DNA of 64,000 nt from Eubacteriales bacterium (GTDB taxonomy: Bacteria; Bacillota; Clostridia; Lachnospirales; Lachnospiraceae). Below, one piece after another: positions 34,288-43,764 of this stretch (position 1 is its first letter; the number at the start of each line of letters is the position of its first letter). The notes under the pieces were generated by a model. The model saw nothing but the letters and a program-made list of their open reading frames with translations. It ran no database searches and was not told where the DNA came from. The stretch covers positions 1-64,000 of the forward strand of contig JAUNPK010000008.1 of the NCBI GenBank assembly GCA_030536855.1, read 5' to 3'. A program made the translations under genes and the position numbers.

Positions 34288-35966
34288 TATATCTCTCCCA
34301 TTCCTAAATGCTTTGATTCAAATTCTTTTATATTGACAGGACGTCCGTAATAGTAACCCTGAATATAATCTGCTCCCAATGCTTTTACAACATCAAGTTC
34401 TTCTTTTGTCTCCACACCTTCTATACATATTTTGATATCCATCTCATGAACCATTTTAATGATAAAACCTACCAGAAGATAATTATTCTTTTTCTTATCA
34501 ATATCTGTAATAAAGGATCTGTCTACTTTTACAATACTAAATAGTTTGTCCTTCATATAACCAAAATTAGAATATCCTGTTCCGAAATCGTCAATAGCAA
34601 GAGAATAATTATTATCGTTCAATTCCATGAGAACCCTTTTTACTGAATCATTGGAATCCATATGTATACTCTCTGTTATTTCAAATACAATATGATTGTT
34701 AATATTATTATACTTGCATGTCTTCTCAATTGTATCTTTGATAATATTACTCTTTATTATCTGAACAAATGACAGATTTATATGCATAATAAAACCCGGA
34801 ACATATTCCATCCATTTGTTACAAGTTGCAGTTGCTGTCTCGATTATCCACTTTCCGAGAGGTATAATAAGACCGCTTTCCTCAAGAATCGGAATAAAAT
34901 CCACAGGAGACATAAATCCGTATACCTTGTTATTCCATCTGATGAGCGCTTCAGCTCCTGTTAATTCAGCAGTCTTTGCGTCAATAATAGGCTGATAAAA
35001 CAACTCAAATCCCTCAAAATTATTATTAACACATTTTCTGAGTTCATCTTGAATCTGCAGTCTTCTAAGATACTGAGAATACTTCTCCTGAGAGAAATAC
35101 TCAAATCTGTTCTTTCCGTTAAGCTTAGCTGAATGTAATGCAAATCTCACATTTTTAAGAAGATCATTGTATGAATCCTGTGAAGAATCAAATCCCACTG
35201 CTCCAGCTGATATATTAAAAAATACATCATATCCTCTGCTGTCTATCTGTACATCAATTTCTTTTCTAATATTTTTATACAGCTGTTTTGCATTATCTAC
35301 TATATCGCCGGATTCGTCATAACATATAACAGAACATTCATCACCCTTCATTCTGAAGATATTCTTGGTATCAGGGACATATTTTCTCATTGCATCTGCA
35401 AGAATTGACAGAACTTCATCACCACCGGATATTCCAAATTTCTCGTTTATTTCCTTGAAATTATCTATGCCTAAAAACATGACAAATCCCACATGTGATA
35501 CGCCCTTGTCCTCAACAAGCTCCTGATATCTTTCTTCAAGAATTGCTTCTGTAAAAAGCCCTGTTACATTATCAATCTTATTTTTTTTGCCGATTTCAGT
35601 TATTCTGCCAATCATATAATTAATACCACGGCTTCTTACAAGCTCACCCCTGCAGCTTATCCATACGTAACCTCTTTTTCTTGTCTTCCATCTATACTCG
35701 AGATTATGGCAGGGAACCAAACCATTTTGAAGACTGCTTATATTGTTAATTACCATATCATAATCATCAGGATGTATTACACCTTTAAGAACCATGCTTG
35801 CGTCATCAAAATCTTCATTATCAAGTTCAAAAACTTCTGTAATCGCTTTACTGTATACAGCATAATCATTGGTTAGATCATACACATACATATAATCGTC
35901 AGTACATTTATCAATCACTGATAAAAAATATTCCCAATCTTCAAGATTATATTTTGATTCTACCAT
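34287..35966 (-). CDS. PAS-GGDEF(degenerate)-EAL protein, likely c-di-GMP phosphodiesterase
   Basis: A 559-residue cytoplasmic signalling protein: PAS-like sensor (about residues 15-125), GGDEF domain (about 140-295) and EAL domain (about 305-555). The cyclase site reads KGDEC instead of GGDEF, so synthesis is probably lost. The EAL site keeps EALIRW, NLSF, FEITES, DDFGTGYSN, KVDRSF and EGVET, so hydrolysis of cyclic di-GMP is expected. There is no membrane segment. It sits between proA and miaB with tight spacing, which says little about its input signal. Confidence 0.9.
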   Translation of the reverse strand: MVESKYNLEDWEYFLSVIDKCTDDYMYVYDLTNDYAVYSKAITEVFELDNEDFDDASMVLKGVIHPDDYDMVINNISSLQNGLVPCHNLEYRWKTRKRGYVWISCRGELVRSRGINYMIGRITEIGKKNKIDNVTGLFTEAILEERYQELVEDKGVSHVGFVMFLGIDNFKEINEKFGISGGDEVLSILADAMRKYVPDTKNIFRMKGDECSVICYDESGDIVDNAKQLYKNIRKEIDVQIDSRGYDVFFNISAGAVGFDSSQDSYNDLLKNVRFALHSAKLNGKNRFEYFSQEKYSQYLRRLQIQDELRKCVNNNFEGFELFYQPIIDAKTAELTGAEALIRWNNKVYGFMSPVDFIPILEESGLIIPLGKWIIETATATCNKWMEYVPGFIMHINLSFVQIIKSNIIKDTIEKTCKYNNINNHIVFEITESIHMDSNDSVKRVLMELNDNNYSLAIDDFGTGYSNFGYMKDKLFSIVKVDRSFITDIDKKKNNYLLVGFIIKMVHEMDIKICIEGVETKEELDVVKALGADYIQGYYYGRPVNIKEFESKHLGMGEI

Positions 35967-35994
35967 TAGAATACTCCTTTCTTCTTTATGTAAC

Positions 35995-37242
35995 TTACTC
36001 CCGTATCTGTCCGTCTCCGTAAATAACGTACTTTATTGTTGTTAATGCCTTAAGTCCCATAGGTCCTCTTGCATGAATTTTCTGTGTACTTATCCCAATT
36101 TCGGCACCAAATCCAAATTCGAATCCGTCAGTAAATCTTGTGGATGCATTAACATAAACGCATGCAGCATCAATCTCATTAAGGAACTTACGGGAATTAT
36201 CATAATCCTTCGTTATTATTGATTCCGAATGTCCTGTATTATATCTGTTAATATGATCAATAGCTTCATCAATGGAATCAACCGTCTTAACTGAAATAAT
36301 ATAATCCAGATATTCCGTTCCCCAATCCTCTTGTGTTGCAGGAACTATCCTGTCATCACAGGAAATAGAATACTCATCTCCCTTTACCAGTACATTTTTT
36401 GTTTTCAATGCATCTACTATCTTAGGGATTGCCTGTTTTGCAATATCTTTGTGAATAACTAAAGATTCGCACGCATTGCAGACCCCAATTCTTTGCGTCT
36501 TTGCATTGAAAATAACCTTTACAGCCATATCTATATCTGCAAATTCATCAACATATATGTGACAGTTCCCTGTTCCTGTCTCAATAACCGGAACAGTACT
36601 GTTATTGACAACATTCTTAATGAGGCCTGCTCCGCCTCTTGGAATAATAACATCTACATATTCATTAAGATGCATAAGCTCTGTAACATATTTTCTATCA
36701 GGATCTGTGATATAGGATATTACATTTGTATCGATACCACACTCAGACAATGAATCTGTTATAACCTTTACAATAGCAACATTAGAATTGATAGAATCGC
36801 TTCCACCCCGCAATATACATGCATTTCCGGACTTAAAACACAATCCGAATGCATCTGCGGTAACATTAGGACGAGATTCGTATATAATTGCCACAACGCC
36901 TAAAGGAACTGTCTTTGCTCCAATCATTAATCCGTTAGGACGTGGCTTCATAGATGTGATTTCACCAATAGGATCATCCAACTTAGCAAGTACCCTAAGT
37001 CCCTCAGCCATCCCGTTAATTCTTTCATCTGTAAGGGTAAGCCTGTCAAGAAGGGATGGTTTCATATTATTCTTCTTAGCCTCTTCAATATCCAAAGCAT
37101 TGGCTTTTTTAATATAATCACTATTATTTACAATATCGTCTGCCACCTTAAGAAGGGCATTATTCCTTGAATTAATATCAAGTACAGCTAAATATTTAGA
37201 TGCTTTGCGTGCATCTGCTCCCATTTGTTCTAATGATTTCAT
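35995..37242 (-). CDS. proA: Gamma-glutamyl phosphate reductase
   Basis: Second step of proline synthesis, reducing glutamyl 5-phosphate to the semialdehyde with NADPH. The catalytic Cys lies in IGVCNACESLV (about residue 255). The aldehyde dehydrogenase fold landmarks VIYESRPNVTADA and CILRGGSDS are clear. The length is 415 residues. It overlaps the 5-formyl-THF cyclo-ligase gene by four bases (ATGA). Its partner proB is about 2 kb upstream, separated by three other genes. Confidence 0.97.
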   Translation of the reverse strand: MKSLEQMGADARKASKYLAVLDINSRNNALLKVADDIVNNSDYIKKANALDIEEAKKNNMKPSLLDRLTLTDERINGMAEGLRVLAKLDDPIGEITSMKPRPNGLMIGAKTVPLGVVAIIYESRPNVTADAFGLCFKSGNACILRGGSDSINSNVAIVKVITDSLSECGIDTNVISYITDPDRKYVTELMHLNEYVDVIIPRGGAGLIKNVVNNSTVPVIETGTGNCHIYVDEFADIDMAVKVIFNAKTQRIGVCNACESLVIHKDIAKQAIPKIVDALKTKNVLVKGDEYSISCDDRIVPATQEDWGTEYLDYIISVKTVDSIDEAIDHINRYNTGHSESIITKDYDNSRKFLNEIDAACVYVNASTRFTDGFEFGFGAEIGISTQKIHARGPMGLKALTTIKYVIYGDGQIRE

Positions 37243-37811
37243 AGTTCTCTCCCATCTAATACTTCATTTTGTGTAACTACAATATCAGGTTTTAAATCAT
37301 GTTCTTCGCAGGGTATGCTGTCAAACAACTGAAAATCAAAGCACACTCCGATTTTTAATATATTTTTATGTTCTTCCAGGTATCTGTCATAAAATCCACC
37401 GCCGTATCCGATTCTGTTAAACTCCCTGTCAAATGCCAGTCCCGGCATTATCATAAGCCCCTTATCCACCAGGCTCTCCTCATCAGAAACAGGCTCCGAG
37501 ATTCCCATATATCCCTTCTGTAAATCGTCAAATGATTTTATCCTGACAAAAATCATTGTTTTCCCATAATCATTCTTAATAACTTTAGGGACATAAACAT
37601 TCTTGCCATCTTCAATGCAGCGAAGAATAAATTTCTTTGTATCCACTTCCTGATTATAACTCACATATGTAAGTATTTCACAATTTTCTTTATATTCCAA
37701 AGAATTAAAAATATTGTCAAATACTGCTTTGCTGTTATCTACTATATATCCTTCTGAAAGCTGTGATTTCTTTTGTGCTATTAATGTTCTGATTTCTTTT
37801 TTTGAATTCAT
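37239..37811 (-). CDS. 5-Formyltetrahydrofolate cyclo-ligase
   Basis: ATP-dependent conversion of 5-formyl-THF to 5,10-methenyl-THF. Landmarks are YVSYNQEVDTKKFI near residue 45, the MIMPGLAFDREFNRIGYGGGFYDRYL block (about 120-145) and a KIGVCFDFQ strand. The length is 190 residues. It sits between the DUF896 gene and proA and overlaps proA by four bases. Confidence 0.95.
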   Translation of the reverse strand: MNSKKEIRTLIAQKKSQLSEGYIVDNSKAVFDNIFNSLEYKENCEILTYVSYNQEVDTKKFILRCIEDGKNVYVPKVIKNDYGKTMIFVRIKSFDDLQKGYMGISEPVSDEESLVDKGLMIMPGLAFDREFNRIGYGGGFYDRYLEEHKNILKIGVCFDFQLFDSIPCEEHDLKPDIVVTQNEVLDGREL

Positions 37812-37832
37812 TCAAAATACACCCCGGCAGAT

Positions 37833-38087
37833 TTAATTGCCTTTTTTATATTGTTCCTGTGCTTCTCTTGCCATTTTTTCATCATGACGTTTTTTGACAT
37901 CTATAATTGAGCCATCCGGATTTTGAATCTTAATGGTATCCAGTGTTCCCCTAAGATTTTCCCGAAACGCTGCAATATACTCTTTCCTGAGTCTGTCCTG
38001 TTCCTCAAATTCTGCTTTTGTCAGCCCCTCAGCTTTAGATTTGTGGTACAGTTCATTTATTCTATTCAAAGTTTCCTGTGTTACCAT
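37833..38087 (-). CDS. DUF896 family small protein
   Basis: An 84-residue, highly charged helical protein of the DUF896 (YnzC-like) family: RINELYHKSKAEGLTKAEFEEQ and LRKEYIAAFRENLRGTLDTI are the family core. In Bacillus, ynzC lies in the SOS operon with yneA; here it lies far from lexA. The function is unknown. It precedes the cyclo-ligase gene by 21 bases. Confidence 0.9.
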   Translation of the reverse strand: MVTQETLNRINELYHKSKAEGLTKAEFEEQDRLRKEYIAAFRENLRGTLDTIKIQNPDGSIIDVKKRHDEKMAREAQEQYKKGN

Positions 38088-38149
38088 AAAGTCTCCTAAT
38101 CAACAACATTTTAAATTAAAGTAATAAATCTGTTTATGCTTTCCCGCAA

Positions 38150-39313
38150 TCAAAACGTGAAAATCAATAAATCCTCTCCATTAATGATACATTCATTGTA
38201 AGTCGCTTTCTTCTTAAACAAAGCGTGATGAATATCCGGAAGTTTATAAACCTCAATATAATCAGAACCCTTCTTAAAAAGAGGAATTTTATGTCTCAAC
38301 CGGGTAATTACAACAAAATCATTTTTTATAAACTTAATATCACATTCATTAGGAAATTTAAATTCTACCTTCTGTGTATTGAGATTAACAATATATATAT
38401 GTTTATCCGTCTTTTTAAGGGAATACGGATTATCATTAATAATATATGTATAGCTTATGTCTGCTTTTTCCAACACATCCGTATTGATTCTTACCTGTTT
38501 AACTTTATTTTCAAAATCGTAAAGAACTATTTCTTCACTCATTGTTTCCATATTGAATTTAGAATATATTATTCTGTTCTCAGATCTTTTGATATAAGGA
38601 AATGTTATTACATCATCGGATGATTCAAGTTCCTCCATGGTAATCTCTCTTGGATTTAACATCATTTCAGATACAAACTGATTAGTATTAATAATACCGA
38701 TTATCTCTTTTTTATTCCGTATTTCCTGACTGTTTTCTTTAAATTCCCTACTGGCTCCATACTTTATAACACAGTTGTTTCCTTCAAGAGATACAATTTT
38801 ATATATACCATATTTCTCAGCCAAAGAACCTTCCAAATTTATATTCTTACCCGCAGTAATATCATACAGAAGAATATTTTTAAACACACCATCTTGTCCG
38901 ATTTCTTCAATTATGAAGAAGTTTTTATCAAAAGTGAATATTTTAATAATATCATCACCTGTTATACTTCCTTCATTAACATCTTTTTCAAATCGATAAA
39001 CAATATCACATGAGTTATCGTCAATAAGAAAACGGTAAATTATTATTTCCGCTTTATGTTCAGTCAAAAGTTCTGCTGACGTAAAAAATAAATAATCATG
39101 ATTTCTGTGAGCATAAGAAATATCTGCAATAAGATATTTCTTAACTCCGGGAGCTATTTCGTACTTTTCATTTGTTGAAGAATTCAAAACATATAATCTT
39201 TTACCGTTAAAATCCAAAAACTTGTAATTATCGTCAACCATCTGTAAAACGAGGCCATTATCAATTGATGAAAACACACTATTTTCAGAATTCCTGATAA
39301 GCTTAATATTCAT
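38150..39313 (-). CDS. Uncharacterised beta-rich protein between proB and DUF896 gene
   Basis: I do not recognise this 387-residue protein. It is predicted soluble with no signal peptide, and alternates short hydrophobic strands with charged turns in a repeating way (HDYLFFTSAE, AEIIIYRFLI, NRIIYSKFN, KHIYIVNLN), which resembles a beta-propeller. The ending KKATYNECIINGEDLLIFTF is also strand-like. It lies 25 bases after proB in the same direction, so it is probably co-transcribed with proline genes. A propeller fold is inference from pattern only. Confidence 0.75.
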   Translation of the reverse strand: MNIKLIRNSENSVFSSIDNGLVLQMVDDNYKFLDFNGKRLYVLNSSTNEKYEIAPGVKKYLIADISYAHRNHDYLFFTSAELLTEHKAEIIIYRFLIDDNSCDIVYRFEKDVNEGSITGDDIIKIFTFDKNFFIIEEIGQDGVFKNILLYDITAGKNINLEGSLAEKYGIYKIVSLEGNNCVIKYGASREFKENSQEIRNKKEIIGIINTNQFVSEMMLNPREITMEELESSDDVITFPYIKRSENRIIYSKFNMETMSEEIVLYDFENKVKQVRINTDVLEKADISYTYIINDNPYSLKKTDKHIYIVNLNTQKVEFKFPNECDIKFIKNDFVVITRLRHKIPLFKKGSDYIEVYKLPDIHHALFKKKATYNECIINGEDLLIFTF

Positions 39314-39338
39314 GGAAGCCTCCCCAAATTCTTAAATA

Positions 39339-40190
39339 CTAATCGATAAGTTCAATCGGATTAATTTCCTGATTTTTATTATTTAAAAATAACGTACCTG
39401 TATTTTCTCCCGAAACAACTCTGACAATGTTATAAACATCATTCCCATTGGTTATAACCATATCAGCTCCTGACAATGTTGCGATCTTGGCTGCAACAAC
39501 CTTAGCAGCCATTCCGCCTGTTCCGTAATTACTTCCGGAAGAATTCTTTCCCATACCCTCAAGTTCTTCATCAATATGCTCTACCACATCAATAAAGCGG
39601 GCATCTTTGTTAACATTAGGATCATCTGTGTACATACCATCAATATCAGATAATAAAATAAGCAAATCAGCTCCAATAATTGAGGCAACAATAGCCGACA
39701 AACGATCGTTATCACCAAATGTCTGCAACTGTTCAATTTCATACAATGAAACTGTATCGTTCTCATTAACTATAGGCACAGCTCCGAGCTTTAAAAGTTC
39801 ATTAAATGTATTCTGTGCATTACGTCTGCTGGTCTCATTAAGTATAGTATTCTTTGTCATAAGAATCTGTGCTGCAATAGCATTATATTCAGAAAATATC
39901 TTCTGATACACCATCATAAGTTTAGCCTGTCCAATTGCCGCACAAGCCTGTTTTGCCGGAAGTTCTCCCGGCTTATCCTTAAGTCCTACGGTATTACGTC
40001 CTACCGCTATAGCTCCTGACGAAACAAGAACAACATCCTTGCCAGAGTTTCTAAGATCTACTATAATTCTCACCAGTTTCTCAATTTTCAAAAGATCAAT
40101 TTTCTCAGTTTCTTTGTGCATAAGAGAAGATGAGCCAATCTTAATTACTATCCTATGCTTATCTTTTAATGATTCTCTAAAGTTATTCAT
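39339..40190 (-). CDS. proB: Glutamate 5-kinase (short form, no PUA domain)
   Basis: First step of proline synthesis, phosphorylating glutamate. The amino-acid kinase fold is clear: VIKIGSSSLMHKE near residue 15, VLVSSGAIAVGRN near residue 55, the NENDTVS motif, and YGTGGMAAKVVAA. At 283 residues it lacks the C-terminal PUA domain of the E. coli enzyme. It is separated from proA by three genes on the same strand. Confidence 0.96.
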   Translation of the reverse strand: MNNFRESLKDKHRIVIKIGSSSLMHKETEKIDLLKIEKLVRIIVDLRNSGKDVVLVSSGAIAVGRNTVGLKDKPGELPAKQACAAIGQAKLMMVYQKIFSEYNAIAAQILMTKNTILNETSRRNAQNTFNELLKLGAVPIVNENDTVSLYEIEQLQTFGDNDRLSAIVASIIGADLLILLSDIDGMYTDDPNVNKDARFIDVVEHIDEELEGMGKNSSGSNYGTGGMAAKVVAAKIATLSGADMVITNGNDVYNIVRVVSGENTGTLFLNNKNQEINPIELID

Positions 40191-40252
40191 TACAGTTCCC
40201 CAATGTTAAATTCATATATGGTTAAAGATATGACACCATAACAGGTATTTTA

Positions 40253-41914
40253 CTACAAAGTAGCCATAAAGTCTATATTTTGTGCTATTTTCTCAGCCAC
40301 TTTGATACCATCAACCGCCGCTGATGTTATGCCTCCGGCATACCCGGCACCTTCACCGCAAGGATATAATCCTTTACAGTTAACAGACTCAAGATTATCA
40401 TTCCTTAATATTCTTACAGGACTGGAAGTTCTGCTTTCAACGCCTGCAAGCACCGCTTCTTCATTATCAAAGTCCTTTATCAATCTTGAACATCCGTGAA
40501 TTCCTTCCTTTAATGACTTGCTTAGTTCTTCCGGAAGTATGCTGTTAAGATTAGACAGTGTGTATTCACCTTTTATGCACGGCTTTACGCCACCTAATGA
40601 TGAAGATGATACATTCCTGTCAAAATCACCAAACAGCTGAATAGGAACTTTACCTTTTCCCAAATTAAATGCTTCTTTTTCCAGCCTTCTCTGAAACTTA
40701 ACCCCGTCAAGTATTCCAAAGCCAAAATCCTCAGGTTCTACCGTAACAATCATAGCACTGTTGGCATTATTGGAGTTTCTTCCGGAATAGCTCATACCGT
40801 TAACAGCTGTATATCCCTTTTCTGAGCTGGCATTAACAACATATCCTCCCGGGCACATACAAAATGAATACACTCCTCTTGGCTTCTTCTGATTTTTCGT
40901 TGTATAGGTAACCTTATAATCCGCAGCTCCAAGGTTATATGTACAATTCCCATAAGCATTTTCATTAATAACAGCCTGATTATGCATAATTCTAAATCCC
41001 ACAGCAAAGGCCTTTGGTTCCATAACAATACCTTTATTATCGAGCATTTCAAAGGTATCTCTTGCACTGTGTCCTATAGCTGCACAAAGAAATTTACATT
41101 TTCTTGTGTAACTCTTTCCCAATGCAGTGTCTGAAACTTCAATTTCTTTCAAGGCACTGCCTTCTGTAATAATCTTATCTACTCTGCAGTTAAAATAAAT
41201 TTCCGCACCTTGTTGGATGCAATACTCTCTGATATTTTTCACCACATCACAAAGCACATCAGTTCCTACATGCGGCTTATTCGCATATAGTATATCCGGA
41301 CCGGCTCCAAATTTTACAAATGTATTAAGCACTTCCCTGATTCTTCCTGTTGGGTCTTTAATAACAGTATTTAGCTTTCCATCAGAAAATGTACCTGCTC
41401 CGCCTTCTCCAAACTGAACATTTGATTCTGTATCAAGCATAGACCCCTTCCAGAAATCATCTACCTTCTTTCTTCGCCTGTCTACATTGTCTCCTCTTTC
41501 ATATATAATCGGTCTGTATCCGGCTTCGGACAATTTCAAAGCAGCAAACATCCCCGCAGGACCAAAACCTATTATCACCGGTCTCTCCTCTTCCGTAAGT
41601 TCTCTTTCACAAATACCAGGAAACTCATAAATATATTTTTCCGTATACTTAATATTGCCATTTTTAGAACCTGAAACAAGTTTATCTAAATTCAGCTTCT
41701 TTCCCTTACGCTTTACCGAAAGCACATCTATGCTGTACACATACAAAATATCCGGCTTATGTCTTGCATCAATAGCTCTTTTTGCTATTTCATATTCTAT
41801 AACATCATCTTTTTTTAATCTCAGCTCTTTCTTTATACGTTCAACCAGCATATCCGCAGTATGGTCAGGTTTCAGTTTTAAATTATTTACTCTTAAAACT
41901 TTTTTACTTTTCAT
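40253..41914 (-). CDS. FAD-dependent dehydrogenase (COG2509-like)
   Basis: A 553-residue flavoprotein. An N-terminal region of about 100 residues (with KSKKVLRVNNLKL and RKGKKL) precedes the Rossmann FAD-binding motif GFGPAGMFAALKL (near residue 113). Mid-protein FGEGGAGTFSDGKL and the C-terminal GLYPCGEGAGYAGG are typical of this uncharacterised dehydrogenase family. It overlaps the next flavoprotein gene by 11 bases, so the two are co-translated. The substrate is unknown. Confidence 0.9.
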   Translation of the reverse strand: MKSKKVLRVNNLKLKPDHTADMLVERIKKELRLKKDDVIEYEIAKRAIDARHKPDILYVYSIDVLSVKRKGKKLNLDKLVSGSKNGNIKYTEKYIYEFPGICERELTEEERPVIIGFGPAGMFAALKLSEAGYRPIIYERGDNVDRRRKKVDDFWKGSMLDTESNVQFGEGGAGTFSDGKLNTVIKDPTGRIREVLNTFVKFGAGPDILYANKPHVGTDVLCDVVKNIREYCIQQGAEIYFNCRVDKIITEGSALKEIEVSDTALGKSYTRKCKFLCAAIGHSARDTFEMLDNKGIVMEPKAFAVGFRIMHNQAVINENAYGNCTYNLGAADYKVTYTTKNQKKPRGVYSFCMCPGGYVVNASSEKGYTAVNGMSYSGRNSNNANSAMIVTVEPEDFGFGILDGVKFQRRLEKEAFNLGKGKVPIQLFGDFDRNVSSSSLGGVKPCIKGEYTLSNLNSILPEELSKSLKEGIHGCSRLIKDFDNEEAVLAGVESRTSSPVRILRNDNLESVNCKGLYPCGEGAGYAGGITSAAVDGIKVAEKIAQNIDFMATL

Positions 41915-43187
41915 AATATCCTCCGTTCCAAGAACGAGCAGATTTGACTCTTGATGCTACTGAAACTCCTGCAACATATCCGGAACTCCATGCCCATTGA
42001 AGGTTGTATCCTCCACATTTCCCATCTACATCCAGTACCTCACCGCACAGGTATATGCCGGGATTCCTAACCGACTGAAGATTAACATCAACCTCATCTA
42101 AAGCTATTCCGCCCTGACATATTTGTCCCCATTCAAAATCCTTAAAACCCGTCACATTATATTTATAACATTTCATATTTTCAACAATTCTTTTTATGCA
42201 TTTAACGCCAGCATTATCCAGAGTCTGGTTTATATCTGTCTTTAAATTTCTGCAAACCATATTAACCAGTTTTTTATTTATAATACCCTCAAAAAACTGT
42301 TCAACAGTTTTATGTCTGTTTTTTTCAAAAATCGTATTAAGAAGATAATTAACATCTTCATCACTAAAATCAGGAAGCATATCAATTACAGCCTGTACCT
42401 TCTTTCCGCTATCCACTGCTTTCACTGCGAATCTACTCACCTGAAATACAGGAATCCCCGATATACCATAATCCGTATACTGGATTTCCCCATAATCTTT
42501 AGCAATTAATTCACCATCACAAAATACAGAAACCGTTCCTGTGCTTCTTACACCTGAACTGACTTTTGCATATTTTTCATCGCACACTAACTGAACAAGA
42601 GCAGGCAATGGTTTTACTATCTTCATACCAAGTTTCTTTGCAATTTTATAGCCGGAACCGTCAGATCCGGTTTTAGGTGAAGCTTTGGAGCCGGTAGCAA
42701 TTATAATGCATTTTGTATTAATAACTTTATGTATATTATTGGCAAAATGTAATTTATAGTGCAGTTTCCCTTCTTCAGAAACATTTTTTTCAATTGTCTC
42801 ACATTCAATTCCTGTCAAAAGATCGATACCAAGCCTTTCCACTTCAATTCTTAAGGCATTTTGCAAAGATGCAGCAGTTTCTGAATGAGGGTAAACATAT
42901 CCGTTTTTATCTTTATGATATATACCAAGTCTTTTAAAAAACGCAATAGTTTCAGACACATTAAACCTGTCTATGATTTCCATAACAAATTCTTTATTAT
43001 CATTCTGGTACATGGAAGAATCCATACTCATATTGGTAAAATTACATTTTCCATTTCCGGTCTTAAGTATCTTGGTTCCAATTCTATCAGTATGCTCCAC
43101 AATACATGTATTAATATTATTGGAGGCAGCAGTTATTGCCGCCATCATGCCCGAGGCTCCGCCTCCTATTACCACGCAATCGTACAC
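41904..43187 (-). CDS. HI0933/YhiN-family flavoprotein
   Basis: A 427-residue NAD(P)/FAD-dependent oxidoreductase of the HI0933 family. The FAD motif GGGASGMMAAI is at about residues 8-18. NGKCNFTN and TGSKASPKTGSDGSGY are family hallmarks, and the C-terminal CGEVLDVDGKCGGYNLQWAWSSGY is diagnostic. It is the first gene of a two-flavoprotein unit with its own promoter-like element upstream. The biochemical role is not known for the family. Confidence 0.92.
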   Translation of the reverse strand: MYDCVVIGGGASGMMAAITAASNNINTCIVEHTDRIGTKILKTGNGKCNFTNMSMDSSMYQNDNKEFVMEIIDRFNVSETIAFFKRLGIYHKDKNGYVYPHSETAASLQNALRIEVERLGIDLLTGIECETIEKNVSEEGKLHYKLHFANNIHKVINTKCIIIATGSKASPKTGSDGSGYKIAKKLGMKIVKPLPALVQLVCDEKYAKVSSGVRSTGTVSVFCDGELIAKDYGEIQYTDYGISGIPVFQVSRFAVKAVDSGKKVQAVIDMLPDFSDEDVNYLLNTIFEKNRHKTVEQFFEGIINKKLVNMVCRNLKTDINQTLDNAGVKCIKRIVENMKCYKYNVTGFKDFEWGQICQGGIALDEVDVNLQSVRNPGIYLCGEVLDVDGKCGGYNLQWAWSSGYVAGVSVASRVKSARSWNGGYYEK

Positions 43188-43220
43188 TGTTACATTTATC
43201 TCCCTTGATTATTATCACAC

Positions 43221-43249
43221 ATTTTATCACTACAAATTCATTGTCACAA
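43221..43249 (-). promoter_or_regulatory. Predicted promoter of the two-flavoprotein unit
   Basis: A -35 of TTGTGA (43244-43249), a 17-base spacer, and a -10 of TAAAAT (43221-43226) on the minus strand, about 35 bases before the YhiN-type gene. A 7-bp inverted repeat (43246-43252 with 43263-43269) overlaps the -35. It could be a weak terminator of the gene at 43281 or an operator. Confidence 0.55.
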
Positions 43250-43280
43250 GCCACTCAATGCAGGCTTGTACCTTTCCAGC

Positions 43281-43676
43281 TTAACTACTGTAAGCCTGAA
43301 GAAAATCATAAAGCTGTTCTTCATCCTTAAATCCAATACCAATCTCCAAATCACCCAAAAGATTATCATCACACATTTCAGGATTAATCATTGCATAGTC
43401 ATAAAAATCCCTGTAAATCTCTCCATCTTTAATCACATATTTATATATAACAAAATAATCTTCTTGACGCACCAGCATATACTTATATGTCAGTTCAGGA
43501 ACAGCATCAACATTTTCATTATTCTGCCTTTCATCATAGATATCCTTATCATCCCTGTTAATTCCAACATATTTTCCGTATAAGACAGCAAAATAACATA
43601 TAACCAAAGCAGTAATCACTGCCATAACTACCACAGTCCATATCATAATCGCCCGTTTGTCATTATTCTTATCCAT
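43281..43676 (-). CDS. Small membrane-anchored protein with BofC C-terminal-like domain
   Basis: A 131-residue protein with one membrane segment (about residues 10-30) and a short extracellular domain. The pattern YMLVRQEDYFVIYKYVIKDGEIY followed by an acidic stretch and the ending EEQLYDFLQAYSS resembles the BofC C-terminal-type domain found in many Lachnospiraceae membrane proteins. I recall this from the family and cannot verify it here. It is close to cdd and the yqf genes. A sporulation or envelope role is inference. Confidence 0.65.
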   Translation of the reverse strand: MDKNNDKRAIMIWTVVVMAVITALVICYFAVLYGKYVGINRDDKDIYDERQNNENVDAVPELTYKYMLVRQEDYFVIYKYVIKDGEIYRDFYDYAMINPEMCDDNLLGDLEIGIGFKDEEQLYDFLQAYSS

Positions 43677-43764
43677 ATATCCCCCTACTTATCAGCAATC
43701 TTTAGTATGATTATTGCCAATAAAAGGGAGGATATACATATCAAAATAATACAAATCTTTGCAA

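Noticed and set aside
34287-34289. Frameshift between the EAL gene and miaB
   Set aside because: The two genes merely share one base (TAG/GTG overlap); both proteins are complete with their own motifs and a ribosome binding site precedes miaB.
40253-43187. Two flavoprotein genes as a split single gene
   Set aside because: Each has its own complete FAD-binding motif and belongs to a different family; the 11-base overlap is ordinary translational coupling.
43246-43269. 7-bp inverted repeat as a firm terminator after the BofC-like gene
   Set aside because: No T run follows on the minus strand and the repeat overlaps a good -35 element, so it is mentioned only with the promoter.
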